Of a stretch of DNA of 36,245 bases, positions 15,213 to 23,146 are shown in pieces; the first letter of the stretch is position 1, and the number at the start of each line of letters is the position of its first letter. The translations under genes and the position numbers were made by a program. This DNA comes from Chloroflexi bacterium CFX6. GTDB lineage: Bacteria > Chloroflexota > Anaerolineae > Anaerolineales > Villigracilaceae. The stretch is from contig SZPG01000019.1 of NCBI GenBank assembly GCA_030263595.1, forward strand, positions 1 through 36,245, given 5' to 3'. The notes beneath the pieces are model-generated. The model saw only the letters and a list, made by a program, of their open reading frames with translations. It was not told the origin of the DNA and made no database searches.

Positions 15213-15218
15213 ATTATA
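15213..15218 (-). promoter_or_regulatory. -10 candidate (TATAAT) for muramidase gene
   Basis: The minus strand reads AATATAATAA, an exact TATAAT, just downstream of the terminator at 15226-15256 and 118 bases before the TTG start. No good -35 is visible. It suggests that the muramidase has its own transcript. Confidence 0.4.
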
Positions 15219-15225
15219 TTTGAAA

Positions 15226-15256
15226 AAACCCGGAGGCGGGTTCGCGCTCCGGGTTT
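15226..15256 (-). terminator. Rho-independent terminator after emfourin gene
   Basis: On the minus strand AAACCCGGAG and CTCCGGGTTT form a 10-bp stem around an 11-base loop, followed by TTTC. It begins 10 bases after the emfourin stop codon, closing the protease-inhibitor operon. Confidence 0.85.
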
Positions 15257-15265
15257 GATCGCCGA

Positions 15266-15589
15266 TCAATCCTTTTTTCTCATCCGTTGTTTTGCGATGC
15301 CCTCGAGTATTTCGATCAACGGCTGCATCTCTCCGGGCAGCGCCGATTCGCCAGCCATCACCTCGTATTTTTGATCCCCCGATTCGACGACGATGGAATA
15401 GACGAACTCATCGGGGAGCGGCATCCTGTTCGCCAGTTTTGCGGGCAGTTCCTCGAAGTCCATTTCGTCGAGCAGGTCGCTGATCTCGCGCATTTGGTCT
15501 TCGGGTAGGTCGTTCGCTACGATCTCCGCCGCGAGGCGGATTCCGGCAAACCCGCCGCTGCGTTCGAATCCGATCTTTTCGAATTTCAT
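15266..15589 (-). CDS. Emfourin-like protealysin inhibitor
   Basis: The 107-residue protein starts MKFEKIGFERSGGFAGIRL, and the RSGGFAG segment followed by a short acidic helical region and LPDEFVYSIVVESG is the pattern of emfourins, small cytoplasmic inhibitors of protealysin-like M4 proteases. In Serratia the inhibitor and the protease share an operon, and here the gene begins 8 bases after the stop of an M4 protease gene with a protealysin-type propeptide, which strongly supports the call. Its role would be to block protease activity inside the producing cell. No signal peptide is seen. A terminator follows directly. The assignment rests on motif resemblance and context, not on an alignment score. 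Confidence 0.8.
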   Translation of the reverse strand: MKFEKIGFERSGGFAGIRLAAEIVANDLPEDQMREISDLLDEMDFEELPAKLANRMPLPDEFVYSIVVESGDQKYEVMAGESALPGEMQPLIEILEGIAKQRMRKKD

Positions 15590-15597
15590 GGTTGTCA

Positions 15598-16749
15598 CTA
15601 TCTCTTCGCGGGCGCGGCGCCGATGATACGCAGGAGCGATTCGAGACAGCCGCCGGGTTCGGGCGGCGGGGCGGTGCCGTCCACGTTGATGCCGACCTCC
15701 GCCCAGCCTTTTTTCACCGCCATTTGTTCGAGGCTTCCAGCACCGAAGAGGTCGGCGGCGACGGCGTAGGTCAGGTTGGCGCAATCCTGGAATTGGGAGT
15801 TCGTCCCAAGTTTGTCCCTGAGGGTGACGTACCAGATCCGCCCGGCTTTTTCCCAGGCGTAACCGCCCAATTCCGTGGCGGTGACGTAAAAGGCGCGGTT
15901 GGGAATCCCGGAATTGATATGCACGCCGCCGTTGTCGCTGACGGTGTTGACGTAATCCTTCATGTGGCCGGGCTGCGGGTCTTTGCCCAATACCGGGTCG
16001 TTGTAGGCGGTGCCCGGCTCCTTCATGGAACGGATGCCGACGCCGTTCACGTTTTCGGTCAGCAAGCCCGCGCCGATGATCCAATCCGCTTCGGCGGCGG
16101 TCTGGTTGAGGTGGCGTTGTTTGACGAGCGAGCCGAACACGTCGGACATGGATTCGTTCAACGCGCCGGGCTGGAAGGAGTAAACGAGTTTCGCCTCGAA
16201 CTGCGTGACGCCGTGGGTCAATTCGTGACCGATGATGTCAATGGCGATGGTGAAGCGGTTGAAGAGGCGTTCTGCGGGAGGCAGGTCTTCGTCCCCGTCG
16301 CCGTAGACCATCTGCTCGCCATTCCAGAAGGCGTTGTCGTAGCCCTTCCGGTAGTGGACGGTGGAGTCCATTCTCATGCCGTTGTTGTCAATGGAGTTGC
16401 GGTCGTAGACGTCCTTGAAGAGGTCGTACGTTACGCCGCTGCCGTCGTACGCCTCGTTGACCGTCACGTCGGAGGAGGGAGGGTCGCCTTCTTTTCGGAC
16501 AGGCGTGCCGGGCAGGGAGGTGCCGTTCTTCGCGTCGTAGACGATGCGTTCCTTTCCGTCTCCGGCCGCGGCGACGCGAAACGCGGCGGCGGTGAAGTCC
16601 CTTAATGCCCGGCGCTGGCCGCGCATTTGCTCGGACGCCTTGAGCGTTTCGATCGCCAGGTTCCTTTGCGCTTCGGTTCCGTTTGTGGCGATCTTTTCCA
16701 GCATGTGCGGGGGAACGATACAGTTAATGGGGTGCAAATGTGCGGTCAT
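15598..16749 (-). CDS. Protealysin-like M4 (thermolysin family) metalloprotease
   Basis: The 383-residue protein has a short propeptide (about 50 residues) with the CIVPPHML motif typical of protealysin-type precursors, then an M4 catalytic domain. Zinc-site residues are visible: HELTH (H175, E176, H179), the downstream GALNES with E199 exactly 20 residues after H179, and GGVHINSGIPNRAFY with the transition-state His. No signal peptide precedes the propeptide, as in protealysin, so export would be non-classical. The ATG at 16749 has AAAGGA 7 bases upstream. A strong promoter lies just ahead, and an emfourin-like inhibitor gene follows within 8 bases. Substrates are unknown; relatives act on cytoskeletal and other host or bacterial proteins. 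Confidence 0.93.
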   Translation of the reverse strand: MTAHLHPINCIVPPHMLEKIATNGTEAQRNLAIETLKASEQMRGQRRALRDFTAAAFRVAAAGDGKERIVYDAKNGTSLPGTPVRKEGDPPSSDVTVNEAYDGSGVTYDLFKDVYDRNSIDNNGMRMDSTVHYRKGYDNAFWNGEQMVYGDGDEDLPPAERLFNRFTIAIDIIGHELTHGVTQFEAKLVYSFQPGALNESMSDVFGSLVKQRHLNQTAAEADWIIGAGLLTENVNGVGIRSMKEPGTAYNDPVLGKDPQPGHMKDYVNTVSDNGGVHINSGIPNRAFYVTATELGGYAWEKAGRIWYVTLRDKLGTNSQFQDCANLTYAVAADLFGAGSLEQMAVKKGWAEVGINVDGTAPPPEPGGCLESLLRIIGAAPAKR

Positions 16750-16794
16750 GGGGGAATCCTTTCCTTGGCGGGTTGGATGCGAACGAACAATGTC

Positions 16795-16823
16795 AGTATA
16801 CGTTGTTTTCAGGCTATTTTCAA
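16795..16823 (-). promoter_or_regulatory. Sigma-70-type promoter for protease-inhibitor operon
   Basis: The minus strand reads TTGAAA (16823-16818), a 17-base spacer, and TATACT (16800-16795). The predicted start is near 16788, giving a leader of about 40 bases to the protease ATG. Both hexamers differ from consensus at one position and the spacing is ideal. Confidence 0.75.
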
Positions 16824-16873
16824 TGGCGTTTTCCGATGAAGAATTCGCGGTATCAGGCAAAAACCGTCTTCGG

Positions 16874-17872
16874 TTACATTGCGAGGGATTGCATGTTCGG
16901 GGATGGGGTCGTGAAATCGCGCTGAAAAAAGAATTTGTTCGGCAGCCTGGCTCGTGGTCCCGTGTAGTTAAAGGGTTCGGCGGCGCAGGCGGTCAACAAT
17001 CGGTTAAGACCTGTCTTGCTAAAATCCTCGACTTCGTCCAATCCCTCGAGCAATTGTTGATAGGCGGGTTTATTTCCCGCGAAGCGTTTGTCCACTTTAT
17101 ACAATGCGTCGCACAGACGAATTGCATCTACGCGCCACTTTTTTAGGTTTTGGCTTCGTTGTTTAACGTCGTTGCTTTTCCTGGCGCTGGTGATGTACGC
17201 GCAGACGAATCCGGGCAATTCGCTTCGCAAAGTGGCTTGCAGCAATTCAAGCCAGTAGTCCCCCCCTTTCCGCTCGTATTCGTTCAGATCGAGCATGCGT
17301 TGGCGGTCTATCTCCGCAATGCGGTCTATGTTATCCCTCACTTCCGGCAGATAATGCGCCCGGCTGATCTCCTCCCATGACTTTCCGCTCAACGGCAACA
17401 AAATGGCTTCCAGAGCCACCCTCAATTGTTTGTCCCGCTGCAACCGCACGTTCAACGCGCTATGGATGGAATATGCGTCGCTAACGTCCTGGAAGGTCCT
17501 CGATAGGATCGTTTGATATATGCCCCTCGTGCGCCAGATAAACCACCATCGCAGCGACAGGAAGCCAAGGGCAAGAGCCAGACCGCCCAGAGCGGCAAAA
17601 AATCTCTGTACGTCGGAAAGCCAGCCGGGGGGAATGCCGTCAATGGCAGCCTGCAACCCAATGGCAAGCACGGTGCCCCATATCAATTCCAGGTAGAACG
17701 GGTCGTTCCGCGATTCGGGATTCAGGCTTGTAAAGTATTTCTCGCCGGCGCGCAGGTCCGAGTCGCGAATCATAAGAGAACTGTGGGCGGCTGTCTGTTC
17801 GTATGACTCCACCAATATCCGCAGTATGCTGTTCAACACCCTGATGGAATCGGGACTCTCGTCGGTTGTCAT
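16874..17872 (-). CDS. Two-helix membrane protein of unknown function
   Basis: I do not recognise this 332-residue family. Residues 60-78 and 91-113 are membrane helices joined by a short loop with PPGW, so most of the protein (residues 114-332) lies on one side, probably the cytoplasm given RWWFIWRTRG after helix 2. The soluble part is charged and helical. The ATG at 17872 overlaps the TGA of the upstream 378-residue gene (ATGA), so the two are translationally coupled and probably work together. The gene ends 50 bases before the promoter of the protease operon. A membrane-bound partner or effector of the upstream protein is one possibility, but nothing in the sequence fixes the role. Confidence 0.8.
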   Translation of the reverse strand: MTTDESPDSIRVLNSILRILVESYEQTAAHSSLMIRDSDLRAGEKYFTSLNPESRNDPFYLELIWGTVLAIGLQAAIDGIPPGWLSDVQRFFAALGGLALALGFLSLRWWFIWRTRGIYQTILSRTFQDVSDAYSIHSALNVRLQRDKQLRVALEAILLPLSGKSWEEISRAHYLPEVRDNIDRIAEIDRQRMLDLNEYERKGGDYWLELLQATLRSELPGFVCAYITSARKSNDVKQRSQNLKKWRVDAIRLCDALYKVDKRFAGNKPAYQQLLEGLDEVEDFSKTGLNRLLTACAAEPFNYTGPRARLPNKFFFQRDFTTPSPNMQSLAM

Positions 17873-19005
17873 GTTGCCGCCTGCGTTTCCCGGCGTCGAG
17901 ATTTTTCCAATACGGGAATGAAGCCTGCAATGCTGCCCTCGAATGCCGGAGGCGTGATTGACCAGAGGGGCATTGCCGCATTGAGACCCGGCCTTTTCGC
18001 TTCGAAAAACCAGTTGAGCGGTATTTTTACCTGCGCTTCGACCACATGAGCTGGTATGTGTTGATCTGCATGACCGTCAATCCTGAAGTCGGAATTTTGC
18101 TCGAGCAGGGTTTGCCTGTTTGATTTTCCGTTCATGGAAGGATCCAGGAAAGAGTCGAAGATTTCAGAGAGTTTCTTCATTGCGGCGGGGGTGCCTTGCG
18201 CATAGAACCCTCCGATGTAGATAAGGAACCGCGGTTTTTCCCGGGTCGCCCAGGGATTGCGCATCATGTGCACCCAACCAATGCTTCGATCCTCCCAGGT
18301 CCTATCCAGCCACTCATCCCATTTGTTACTTTTGGACACCCTTCGTAATTTCAAAGGTAAATTCCCTACAGGCGGGACGAGATACATGCCCAGCTCGCCC
18401 AGGCAATTGAAATGGAGCAGGAAGATGTGACACAGGTTTGCCATGACCTGATTGACCCTGGGACCGCCGACGACGATGAGGTTGCGCGTGCTTAACGTCT
18501 CTTTGGCATCGAGAAAAAGATCGGTCTGTGTTTCGATCATCCTTGTCCTGCATTTATCCACCCACGCGTCCAGATCGTTTGCATCGTCCCCTTGAGGCGG
18601 AAAATATTTTACCAGGTCCGCCAGGTGATGTTTTTCGACTATATGGTCGTCGCTTACCCGTCCAAGAGCAAGGTCGTCGCATTCCCAGGAGATCTTGGCA
18701 TCCAGATCGAAACCCAGCCCAAGCTTATCGCACATGGTTTGCAGGCGGCTGGTGACGGGATATAGATATTGCGCATCCATTGACTTGCCAAATTCCCGCA
18801 TGGTGCCGGGTAGAACGATGGCGACATCGAGGATCCTTTTTTCCGCGGATGCTCTGGCGCAGGCGTAAAAGAGTCTTTCCAGCTCTGCAAAGAGAATGCG
18901 AAACGGGGCGGGCGCTTCGCTGGTTCTAATGTCATAAGGGTCTTCATAGGGCGTTGAATATGGATTGACGTAATTGGAAAGATCAGGCTGGCGGTTCGAT
19001 GTCAT
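17869..19005 (-). CDS. Protein of unknown function with GGPxxN and GGxxxxGTxAA motifs
   Basis: The 378-residue protein is soluble and has no signal peptide. Two glycine motifs stand out: NLIVVGGPRVNQVMANL (about residues 195-211) and, after NPWATREKPR, FLIYIGGFYAQGTPAAMKKL (about residues 275-295). Strand-then-glycine-loop patterns of this type suggest a Rossmann-like fold with a ligand site, but I cannot name the family. The N-terminal region contains ILDVAIVLPGTMREFGKSM, another possible strand-loop. AAAGGAG lies 7 bases before the ATG at 19005. It overlaps the following membrane-protein gene by four bases (ATGA). Context suggests a sensor or enzyme paired with that membrane protein; this is inference. 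Confidence 0.8.
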   Translation of the reverse strand: MTSNRQPDLSNYVNPYSTPYEDPYDIRTSEAPAPFRILFAELERLFYACARASAEKRILDVAIVLPGTMREFGKSMDAQYLYPVTSRLQTMCDKLGLGFDLDAKISWECDDLALGRVSDDHIVEKHHLADLVKYFPPQGDDANDLDAWVDKCRTRMIETQTDLFLDAKETLSTRNLIVVGGPRVNQVMANLCHIFLLHFNCLGELGMYLVPPVGNLPLKLRRVSKSNKWDEWLDRTWEDRSIGWVHMMRNPWATREKPRFLIYIGGFYAQGTPAAMKKLSEIFDSFLDPSMNGKSNRQTLLEQNSDFRIDGHADQHIPAHVVEAQVKIPLNWFFEAKRPGLNAAMPLWSITPPAFEGSIAGFIPVLEKSRRRETQAAT

Positions 19006-19108
19006 CGTTTTTCTCCTTTGGATTCTCCGGGGTCGCCATCGGCGGATGCCTTTTTCATCAGAGAGCATTTGAAAACCGTATTGTGGAAGGCTGGCTCACT
19101 GCCGGTCT

Positions 19109-19182
19109 TGTCGTTTCTCGCTGCGCTCCTTCGTCTGCGCCCTTCGGGCTCCGCTCAGGATGGGGCGCCACTCGAAATGACA
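19109..19182. repeat. Dispersed inverted-repeat element (TGTCRTTTC ends)
   Basis: The element starts TGTCGTTTCTCG and ends CTCGAAATGACA, imperfect inverted ends, with internal TTCGGGCTCCGCTCAGGATGG. The internal part resembles the stretch at 33649-33670. It lies in the 200-base gap between two genes of the SH3 cluster. Confidence 0.65.
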
Positions 19183-19208
19183 TCCGCCAAGGTTTTCAGA
19201 CGCTCTCT

Positions 19209-19910
19209 TTAGATCAAAAAATCCTTTGCCAAATACAAATCGGAGCCGTAGTTGGTGCGCCAATCGCGCAGGTCCCAGACCGGGTGGAACATTTCCCCGC
19301 GCGGGTTGTAATCAATGGAGTTGGGTTTGGGGTTGTGGTTGGCGGCAGTCGCCTTTTGGATGAACCAGGGGTGCGTTCGATGCGTGAATTTCCCGATGTC
19401 GGAACGTCTCATGCCGACGGGTTTGTAGAATACGACATCGCGCTTGCGTGTGTCATTCGGGAAGGCGGTGTTGAACACCCATTCCCTGGGCTTTCCACTG
19501 GCGTCCGTTTCGACCTTGACGAGTTGATGCCCGAAGACCATGATGCCGAACGAGAACGTATGCCAGTTTCCGTTCCACCTGGCGCCTTCCGTCCAGTAGG
19601 GGCGATCGGGGGTCGTTCCGTCTGTAACGCCCACGAGCCAGTTCATTTTCTGCGCAAGGGTGAAGCCCCATTCGTTGAAGTCGTCGGGTTGGATGGAGAT
19701 GAGGTAGTCCATCGCCTGTCGGTCGAGGATCTGGAATTTGTGGATGGCGCCCCATCCGCCGACGGGAGACCAGAGATCAACGTGGTTGAAATTGGGACCC
19801 GTCAGGTTCGTATCCAGACCCATGAGCGCGATCATGAGCGGGTCGCCGTAGCCGCGTACTTGAAATACCCCGGTCGGCTTGATTTTCACGGATACGTTCA
19901 GGGTTTTCAT
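19209..19910 (-). CDS. Protein of unknown function in SH3 cluster
   Basis: I do not recognise this 233-residue protein. It is rich in aromatic residues and predicted beta strands (WSPVGGWGAIHKFQIL; RPYWTEGARWNGNWHTFSFG; WVFNTAFPND), has no Cys, no signal peptide and no membrane helix, and looks like a compact beta-rich domain. Its ATG at 19910 overlaps the TGA of the small SH3 gene by four bases (ATGA), so the two are translationally coupled and may form one functional unit. Several His/Trp/Asp residues near the C-terminus (HRTHPWF; HPVWDLRDW) could be a binding or catalytic site, but there is no recognised motif. Confidence 0.75.
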   Translation of the reverse strand: MKTLNVSVKIKPTGVFQVRGYGDPLMIALMGLDTNLTGPNFNHVDLWSPVGGWGAIHKFQILDRQAMDYLISIQPDDFNEWGFTLAQKMNWLVGVTDGTTPDRPYWTEGARWNGNWHTFSFGIMVFGHQLVKVETDASGKPREWVFNTAFPNDTRKRDVVFYKPVGMRRSDIGKFTHRTHPWFIQKATAANHNPKPNSIDYNPRGEMFHPVWDLRDWRTNYGSDLYLAKDFLI

Positions 19911-20269
19911 TTCGATTTCAATATCCCGGTCAATATGATGGGTTGATACCCTTCCAGGTCCACGCCAAAAGACACGGTCAGGTCGGTGTCGGTACTTTGC
20001 GCGTACGCCAGGTACACCCTGCCCAGGTGCTTGATCGCCATCCATCCGTCCACGGGCGCGCCGTTCAATTCGGTCACGTGCATCCATTGATCCCCTGCCT
20101 GGGCGCGTTGGGTCCCCTCCACGACCAATGGACTCTGGTAGGTCATAATAAAATCGCCTTTTCCCTTGAGTCCCGGCGCCAGGGATGCGATCCTCCCATA
20201 GATCACGTTTGGACCTGTTCGCAGGCTCAGGTTGCTCGACAGCGGATTGGAAATTTCATAGGTGGGCAT
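19907..20269 (-). CDS. Small bacterial SH3-like domain protein
   Basis: The 120-residue protein is mostly one SH3-like domain: SSNLSLRTGPNVIYGRIASL near the N-terminus matches the LNxRxGPxxxYxxIGxL pattern of bacterial SH3_3 domains, and GDQWMHVTELNGAPVDGWMA is the matching C-terminal half. A roughly 30-residue tail (DLTVSFGVDLEGYQPIILTG) follows. It has no signal peptide. The ATG at 20269 has AGAGGAG 6-8 bases upstream. It is coupled by a four-base overlap to the 233-residue unknown and is the first gene of the cluster. The same domain type occurs four times in the muramidase at the other end of the cluster, suggesting a shared cell-wall ligand. Confidence 0.75.
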   Translation of the reverse strand: MPTYEISNPLSSNLSLRTGPNVIYGRIASLAPGLKGKGDFIMTYQSPLVVEGTQRAQAGDQWMHVTELNGAPVDGWMAIKHLGRVYLAYAQSTDTDLTVSFGVDLEGYQPIILTGILKSK

Positions 20270-20317
20270 GATGTTCTCTCCTCTTTTGGAATGACAAAGG
20301 CGGCTGGCAATGGACCG

Positions 20318-20323
20318 ATTATA
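20318..20323 (-). promoter_or_regulatory. -10 candidate (TATAAT) for the SH3 gene
   Basis: The minus strand has GGGTTATAATCGG, an exact TATAAT 48 bases before the ATG at 20269 and in the gap after the CYTH gene. No matching -35 is visible. Confidence 0.4.
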
Positions 20324-20331
20324 ACCCTGCG

Positions 20332-20970
20332 TCAATCATCCGCCGCATGGACGGATAATTCCCCGGCGGTGACGTTCATTCCGTTCAACGCGGCGAAGGA
20401 TATTTGCGCGGGGTCGAGCTGCGGGTGTTTCGCGCGCAGCCGCTCGAACAGCGCGTGATAACTTGCCGCGACGGCGGCGTCCCATTTCAGGCCCAGTTTT
20501 TGCGCGACAGCCCGGAGCGCCTCGATGGAATCGCCTTCGATCTCCACGAAGTTTCCGTAGGGCAGTTCGTCGAGCATCACATGTGCGAGACCTCCGAGAT
20601 CTCTTAAGACCTCGGAGGTCTGAGGGAGTTCATACGTCGTGCGGTATTTTTCGTAATAGAACAACTTCCGATAGCCCAGCGCTTCGAGGAACAGTTTCGC
20701 TTTTTCGAAATCTTCCACGACAAATTCGACCTCCCTGCGGCTCAAAACTCCCTGTTCGTTTTTACTGGCGCCCTTGTACGTGAGCCGCGCGGCGGTATCC
20801 TGCCTGAGGCGCAGGACGCGCCCCTCGGAACGGAGTCCGCCGTCGGGTAGGTCGAAGCGGATGTTCGTCTCCAGGATGCGCGGCTGGATCAAATGAGCGT
20901 CCAAATCCAAAAGGCGCGACTCGATCCTCTCCAAATCCCGCACATGGAACTTGACCTCCGTCTCCTGCAT
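20332..20970 (-). CDS. CYTH domain protein (class IV adenylate cyclase / triphosphatase-like)
   Basis: With the ATG at 20970 the protein has 212 residues. The N-terminus has the CYTH signature ExExK (E3, E5, K7), followed by RVLRLRQ (about residue 51), LTYKGA and REVEFVV, and the C-terminal FVEIEGD: alternating acidic and basic residues that line the metal- and triphosphate-binding tunnel. Family members hydrolyse triphosphates or make cAMP; the branch here (CyaB-like) cannot be told apart by eye. Residues about 117-128 (QTSEVLRDLGG region) are encoded by a palindromic repeat and look like an insertion between two conserved strands. It is the last gene of the acyl-CoA carboxylase run, 33 bases after the biotin carrier gene. 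An in-frame GTG at 20979 is an alternative start. Confidence 0.85.
   Translation of the reverse strand: MQETEVKFHVRDLERIESRLLDLDAHLIQPRILETNIRFDLPDGGLRSEGRVLRLRQDTAARLTYKGASKNEQGVLSRREVEFVVEDFEKAKLFLEALGYRKLFYYEKYRTTYELPQTSEVLRDLGGLAHVMLDELPYGNFVEIEGDSIEALRAVAQKLGLKWDAAVAASYHALFERLRAKHPQLDPAQISFAALNGMNVTAGELSVHAADD
20588..20621. repeat. Palindromic repeat inside the CYTH gene
   Basis: AGACCTCCGAG (20588-20598) and CTCGGAGGTCT (20611-20621) are exact complements around a 12-base loop. The sequence stays in frame within the CYTH gene. The GACCTCGGAGGTC core resembles a repeat widespread in Anaerolineae genomes, from memory. Confidence 0.7.
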
Positions 20971-21003
20971 ACCGATCACTGATAACTGCTCACTGATTAC
21001 TGT

Positions 21004-21501
21004 TCACTGCACACTGAGCAAAGCCTGCTTCTGTTCCACGCTCTCGCCCGCCCTGACCCGAATGCGATTGACAACGCCGTCACGCGGGGACTTGAGTTCA
21101 TTCTGCATTTTCATGGATTCGAGAATGACCAGCACTTGTCCCTTTTCGACCTGTTCCCCTTCCGCCACCGGCACGGCGACGACCAGCCCCGGCATGGGCG
21201 CCTTGAGGTGGAACTCGCCGGTCTCCGCCACGCCTCCGCCTGCCGCGGCGCGCAGACGTTTCTCGCGCTCGTCCTCGACCTTGACCGGGTACAAACGCCC
21301 GCGCAACAATACCTGCCAGGCGTCGTCGCCGGGCTGGATGTAGGACTCGTGCGACCTGCCGTTCACGATCAGCGAATAGACCGGCTGTCCGCTCACGGAT
21401 TCGAAATCCACCTCGTATGTTTGCCCGTCCACGCTGACGTGTTTTTCGTCAATGATCTCGACGAGAAATTGTTTGTCGTCCACGGTTGTGATGTATTTCA
21501 T
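21004..21501 (-). CDS. Biotin carboxyl carrier protein of acyl-CoA carboxylase
   Basis: The 165-residue protein ends in a biotinyl domain: KAPMPGLVVAVPVAEGEQV, then LVILESMKMQNE, in which K131 of the (E/A)MKM-type motif is the biotinylation site, and a closing VEQKQALLSV. The N-terminal 90 residues form a small beta-rich region like that of propionyl-CoA carboxylase alpha C-terminal (BT-like) segments. It carries CO2 between the biotin carboxylase and carboxyltransferase subunits. The gene begins 6 bases after the biotin carboxylase stop, indicating co-translation. The Ser in ESMKM instead of the common Ala is found in other acyl-CoA carboxylases. Confidence 0.92.
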   Translation of the reverse strand: MKYITTVDDKQFLVEIIDEKHVSVDGQTYEVDFESVSGQPVYSLIVNGRSHESYIQPGDDAWQVLLRGRLYPVKVEDEREKRLRAAAGGGVAETGEFHLKAPMPGLVVAVPVAEGEQVEKGQVLVILESMKMQNELKSPRDGVVNRIRVRAGESVEQKQALLSVQ

Positions 21502-21507
21502 GTCCGT

Positions 21508-23016
<1,509 letters not shown>

Positions 23017-23029
23017 AACACCTCACGAT

Positions 23030-23142
23030 GTCATTGCGAGAGCGTTCTTTACTCGAAGCAATCCCCATTAACGGGAGATTGCTTCGTCGCTTGCGCTTCG
23101 TCTCCGTTGCACTCCGCTCAGCGCGGCGCTCCTCGCAATGAC
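23030..23142. repeat. MITE-like dispersed repeat, copy 1
   Basis: The 113-base element has ends GTCATTGCGAG and CTCGCAATGAC (exact 11-bp terminal inverted repeat) and an internal GGAGATTGCTTCG. It fills the gap between the carboxyltransferase stop and the biotin carboxylase start. A second copy is at 32675-32760. Confidence 0.8.
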
Positions 23143-23146
23143 ATAT

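Noticed and set aside
14631..15374. Plus-strand open frame opposite the muramidase
   Set aside because: It is the antisense of a gene with clear GH25 and SH3 motifs, and shows no motif of its own.
15560..15575. GTTCGAATCC, resembling a tRNA T-arm
   Set aside because: It lies within the emfourin coding sequence and no acceptor or anticodon stem can be built around it.
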